Origin: Jatrophihabitans_A lederbergiae
Lineage (GTDB): Bacteria; Actinomycetota; Actinomycetes; Mycobacteriales; Jatrophihabitantaceae
DNA length: 64,000 bases
Direction: 5' to 3'
NCBI RefSeq assembly: GCF_031845305.1
Contig: NZ_JAVREH010000002.1
Location: 186,001 to 250,000 of the forward strand
The notes under the pieces are model-generated. The model was not told the origin of the DNA. It saw only the letters and a program-made list of their open reading frames with translations, and ran no database searches. This document shows positions 61,112 to 64,000 of the stretch, in pieces. The first letter of the stretch is position 1, and the number at the start of each line of letters is the position of its first letter. A program made the translations under genes and the position numbers.

Positions 61112-61972
61112 ATGGTCAGAGCCAAGGACACCGCGGACCCCCCAGGCGCCATCCGGACGGATGACGCCCGCGGCGCCATCAAGCCCCGGGTCCCAGGCCT
61201 GCGGGGAGAGCTGCTCGCCGAATTCTTCGGCACCTTCGTGCTCATCCTGTTCGGCACCGGCGTGGTGGCCCAGGTGGTCGGCGGCGGCATCGGTGACCAC
61301 GACAGCATCGCGTGGGCCTGGGGACTGGGCGTGACCCTCGGGATCTATGTCGCGGGCAAGATCAGCGGCGCGCACCTCAATCCGGCGGTGTCGGTCGCGC
61401 TGGCGGTGTTCCAGGGCTTCTCCTGGCGCAAGGTGCTGCCGTACTCGCTGGCCCAGACGGCCGGTGCGTTCGTCGCCGCGCTGCTCGTGCGCTGGAACTA
61501 CACCGAGGTGCTGGCCAAGGTCGACCCGATGCACACCGTCAAGACTCAGGGCGTCTTCTCGACCCTGCCGGGCAACGGAACGCTGCCGGTCAGCGAACTC
61601 GGTGCGCTGCGGGACCAGATCATCGGCACCGCCATCCTGGTGTTCGTGATCTTCGCGCTCACCGACGCCCGCAACCAGTCGCCGCTGGCCAACCTCGCGC
61701 CGTTCGTGATCGGTCTGCTGGTCGTCGGCCTGGGCATGGCCTGGGGCACCGACGCCGGTTACGCCATCAACCCGGCCCGTGACTTCGGCCCGCGGCTGGC
61801 CTCGTTCGTCACCGGCTACCACAGCGCCTGGCGCGACCAGTACGGCAACCTCTTCTTCTGGGTGCCCATCCTCGGCCCGCTGATCGGCGCGGTGGTCGGC
61901 GGCGGGCTGTACCAGGCCCTGGTCACCAGGTACCTGCCCACCGCCGAGCAGGTCGCCGCCACCGAGACCTGA
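61112..61972 (+). CDS. glpF: Glycerol uptake facilitator (aquaglyceroporin)
   Basis: This 286-residue MIP-family channel has the two NPA motifs, HLNPAVS at 89-95 and INPARD at 219-224. The Asp after NPAR is typical of glycerol-conducting members. The six membrane helices and AEFFGTFVLILFGTGVVAQ are standard. The ATG at 61112 gives a 30-residue hydrophilic N-terminus. The ribosome binding site is weak, so the start is not certain. glpK2 and glpD follow on the same strand. Confidence 0.92.
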   Translation: MVRAKDTADPPGAIRTDDARGAIKPRVPGLRGELLAEFFGTFVLILFGTGVVAQVVGGGIGDHDSIAWAWGLGVTLGIYVAGKISGAHLNPAVSVALAVFQGFSWRKVLPYSLAQTAGAFVAALLVRWNYTEVLAKVDPMHTVKTQGVFSTLPGNGTLPVSELGALRDQIIGTAILVFVIFALTDARNQSPLANLAPFVIGLLVVGLGMAWGTDAGYAINPARDFGPRLASFVTGYHSAWRDQYGNLFFWVPILGPLIGAVVGGGLYQALVTRYLPTAEQVAATET

Positions 61973-62049
61973 GCCGCGCGCTCATCTCGTACCCAGCCAG
62001 CCAGCCGAACGCCCAGCCAGCCGCACGCGCCCAGCAGAGGAGAAGTCAG

Positions 62050-63564
62050 ATGGCCGATTTCGTCGGAGCAATCGATCAGGGAACCACTAGCAGCCGCTTC
62101 ATGATCTTCGATCACGACGGCAACGAGCGCGGTAAGCACCAGCTCGAACACGAGCAGATCCTGCCGAGGGCCGGCTGGGTCGAGCACAACCCGGTGGAGA
62201 TCTGGGAGCGCAGCAGCGCCGTCCTGCAGACCGCCGTGAACAGCGCGGGCCTGGCCACGTCCGACTTCGCCGCCCTCGGCATCACCAACCAGCGCGAGAC
62301 GGCGGTGGTGTGGAACCGCAAGACCGGGCGGCCGTACTACAACGCCATCGTCTGGCAGGACACCCGCACCGACCGGATCGCCTCGGCGCTGGAGCGTGAC
62401 GGCCGAGGCGATGTCATCCGCGCCAAGGCCGGTCTGCCGCCGGCTACCTACTTCTCCGCCGGCAAGGTGCAGTGGATCCTCGAGAACGTCGACGGCGTCC
62501 GCGCCGCGGCCGAGGCGGGCGACGCGGTGTTCGGCAACACCGACAGCTGGCTGCTCTGGAACCTGACCGGCGGGACCCGTGGCGGCGTCCACGTCACCGA
62601 CGTGACCAACGCCAGCCGGACCATGCTGATGAACCTCGAGACGCTGGACTGGGACGACGAGCTGATCTCGTTCTTCGACATCCCACGCTCGATGCTGCCC
62701 GAGATCAGGCCGTCCTCTGACCCGGCCGGCTACGGCGAGGTGACGCTGCCCGGCGCGGCCGCCGGCATCCCGCTGACCGGTGACCTCGGCGACCAGCAGG
62801 CCGCCACCGTGGGCCAGGTGTGCTTCGCGCCCGGCGAGGCCAAGAACACCTACGGCACCGGCAACTTCATGCTGCTCAACACCGGTGAGGAACTCGTCCG
62901 CAGCGAGCACGGCCTGCTGTCCACGGTGTGCTACCAGTTCGGCAACGACAAGCCGATCTACGCCCTGGAAGGCTCCATCGCCGTCACCGGCTCGGCCGTG
63001 CAGTGGCTGCGCGACCAGCTCGGCATCATCTCCGGTGCCTCGGAGGTCGAGACGCTGGCCCGGCAGGTTTCCGACAACGGCGGCGTGTACTTCGTCCCCG
63101 CGTTCTCCGGCCTGTTCGCGCCGTACTGGCGCTCGGACGCGCGCGGGGCGATCGTCGGGCTGTCGCGTTACAACACCAATGCCCACCTGGCCAGAGCTAC
63201 CCTGGAATCGATCTGCTACCAGAGCCGGGACGTGACCGAAGCCATGGCGCAAGACTCCGGCGTCACCCTGGAGGTCCTCAAGGTGGACGGTGGAGTCACG
63301 GCGAACAACCTCTGCATGCAGCTGCAGGCCGACATTCTCGGCGTGCCGGTCAGCCGTCCGGTGGTGGCCGAGACCACGGCGCTGGGAGCGGCGTACGCGG
63401 CCGGCCTGGCGGTGGGCTTCTGGAAGGACACCGACGAGCTGCGGGCGAACTGGAACGAGGACATCCGCTGGTCGCCGGAGTGGGACGAGCAGCAGCGGTC
63501 GGAGGGCTACGCCGACTGGAAGAAGGCGGTCACCCGCACCCTGGACTGGGTGGACGTCGACTGA
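62050..63564 (+). CDS. glpK: Glycerol kinase (copy 2)
   Basis: This is a full-length 504-residue FGGY kinase starting MADFVGAIDQGTTSSRFMIF, with an AGAGGAG ribosome binding site. It has GWVEHNPVEIW, NQRETAVVWNRKTGRPYYNA, IVWQDTRTDRIASAL and the ATP-site segments KNTYGTGNFMLLNTG and VDGGVTANNLCMQLQADIL. Its place between glpF and glpD makes it the main catabolic glycerol kinase. It is more like the Streptomyces-type enzyme in its neighbourhood than copy 1. Confidence 0.96.
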   Translation: MADFVGAIDQGTTSSRFMIFDHDGNERGKHQLEHEQILPRAGWVEHNPVEIWERSSAVLQTAVNSAGLATSDFAALGITNQRETAVVWNRKTGRPYYNAIVWQDTRTDRIASALERDGRGDVIRAKAGLPPATYFSAGKVQWILENVDGVRAAAEAGDAVFGNTDSWLLWNLTGGTRGGVHVTDVTNASRTMLMNLETLDWDDELISFFDIPRSMLPEIRPSSDPAGYGEVTLPGAAAGIPLTGDLGDQQAATVGQVCFAPGEAKNTYGTGNFMLLNTGEELVRSEHGLLSTVCYQFGNDKPIYALEGSIAVTGSAVQWLRDQLGIISGASEVETLARQVSDNGGVYFVPAFSGLFAPYWRSDARGAIVGLSRYNTNAHLARATLESICYQSRDVTEAMAQDSGVTLEVLKVDGGVTANNLCMQLQADILGVPVSRPVVAETTALGAAYAAGLAVGFWKDTDELRANWNEDIRWSPEWDEQQRSEGYADWKKAVTRTLDWVDVD

Positions 63565-63630
63565 GCAGGTTCGCCCGTTTGCCGCAGGTACTGAGCTGAA
63601 CACCCGCACGTACAACGTGAAAGGCAGCAG

Positions 63631-64000
63631 ATGAACAACACCGCGATGTCGCCGCAGTCCCGCAGCGAGGCGCTCGCCGCGATGGGCACCGCGCCGGAAC
63701 TGGACGTGCTGATCGTCGGCGGCGGCGTGGTGGGCGCCGGGGCCGCGCTGGACGCCGTCACCCGCGGCATGTCCACGGCCATCGTCGAGGCGCGGGACTG
63801 GGCCAGCGGCACGTCCAGCCGCTCCAGCAAGCTGATCCACGGCGGCCTGCGCTACCTGGAGATGCTGGACTTCGGCCTGGTGCGCGAGGCGCTGCACGAG
63901 CGGGGCCTGCTCACCCAGCACATCGCCCCGCACCTGATCCGTCCGGTGCAGTTCCTGTACCCGCTGACGCACCGGGGCTGGGAACGTCCCTATGTCGGTG
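63631..64000 (+). CDS. glpD: Glycerol-3-phosphate dehydrogenase (5' part, cut by window end)
   Basis: The frame starts at ATG 63631 and is open to the last base, giving 123 residues. LDVLIVGGGVVGAGAALDAV is the FAD-binding loop. WASGTSSRSSKLIHGGLRYL is the signature of FAD-dependent glycerol-3-phosphate dehydrogenases. It begins 66 bases after glpK2 and completes the glpF-glpK-glpD glycerol pathway. The rest of the gene lies outside the window. Confidence 0.92.
   Translation, partial: MNNTAMSPQSRSEALAAMGTAPELDVLIVGGGVVGAGAALDAVTRGMSTAIVEARDWASGTSSRSSKLIHGGLRYLEMLDFGLVREALHERGLLTQHIAPHLIRPVQFLYPLTHRGWERPYVG

Noticed and set aside
1..64000. CRISPR arrays, tRNA or rRNA genes, insertion sequences, prophage or integrase genes, riboswitches
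   Set aside because: Intergenic spacers were scanned by eye on both strands. None showed the regular spaced repeats, cloverleaf arms, transposase or integrase motifs, or riboswitch cores needed to support a call.

Overview
The window is strongly GC-rich, gene-dense DNA with many GTG starts and ATGA/GTGA stop-start overlaps. It comes from a high-GC Actinomycetota. The gene order sucC-sucD-(DUF5336)-(DUF6350)-purN-purH matches what I recall of the Mycobacterium Rv0951-Rv0957 block. The order folD-DUF3017-mdh ... trpS-(2'-5' RNA ligase)-yihY-dacC ... SCO4848-like matches what I recall of the Streptomyces SCO4808-SCO4848 block. The genus cannot be fixed from sequence alone. No rRNA, tRNA, CRISPR array or insertion sequence was found.

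Layout. 1-2220: minus-strand GT87-type membrane glycosyltransferase (cut by the window edge) and a secondary lipase. 2444-11904: core block with succinyl-CoA synthetase, two membrane proteins, purN/purH, an MfpA-like pentapeptide protein, DUF1622, folD, DUF3017 and mdh, closed by a perfect 14-bp hairpin. 12050-13193: a wrecked VapB45/VapC45-like toxin-antitoxin pair. 13331-21656: DUF885 peptidase, NADP isocitrate dehydrogenase, an unusual crotonase, and sbcC-sbcD. 21711-30711: galactoside utilisation island (binding protein, two permeases, GH36, GH42, galK, galE), in which one permease carries an in-frame TAG. 30799-33045: CorC/HlyC protein and a second toxin-antitoxin pair with a frameshifted toxin, bracketed by 21-bp direct repeats. 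33188-38727: secreted transglycosylase-like protein, trpS, 2'-5' RNA ligase-like protein, YihY and a D,D-carboxypeptidase. 38890-57818: an exopolysaccharide locus. 57785-58584: SCO4848-like and DUF2510 membrane proteins. 58637-64000: glycerol uptake and catabolism (glpK1 with an IclR regulator, then glpF, glpK2, glpD).

How the genes work together. The exopolysaccharide locus has the full Wzx/Wzy set: initiating phosphoglycosyltransferase, five further glycosyltransferases, flippase, polymerase and chain-length protein. It also has a GMC oxidoreductase/aldo-keto reductase pair and two paralogous exported right-handed beta-helix proteins with polygalacturonase-like aspartates. Six genes on the minus strand are translationally coupled, with plus-strand genes on both sides. 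The locus lies between dacC and the SCO4848-like gene, which are close neighbours in Streptomyces, so it looks like an island dropped into a conserved backbone. Its chain-length protein carries a kinase-like domain whose P-loop lacks the lysine.

Disrupted genes are frequent (VapB45-like, VapC45-like, ABC permease, second toxin, GMC oxidoreductase), and all lie in accessory genes. This favours real decay over random sequencing error, but reads would be needed to decide.
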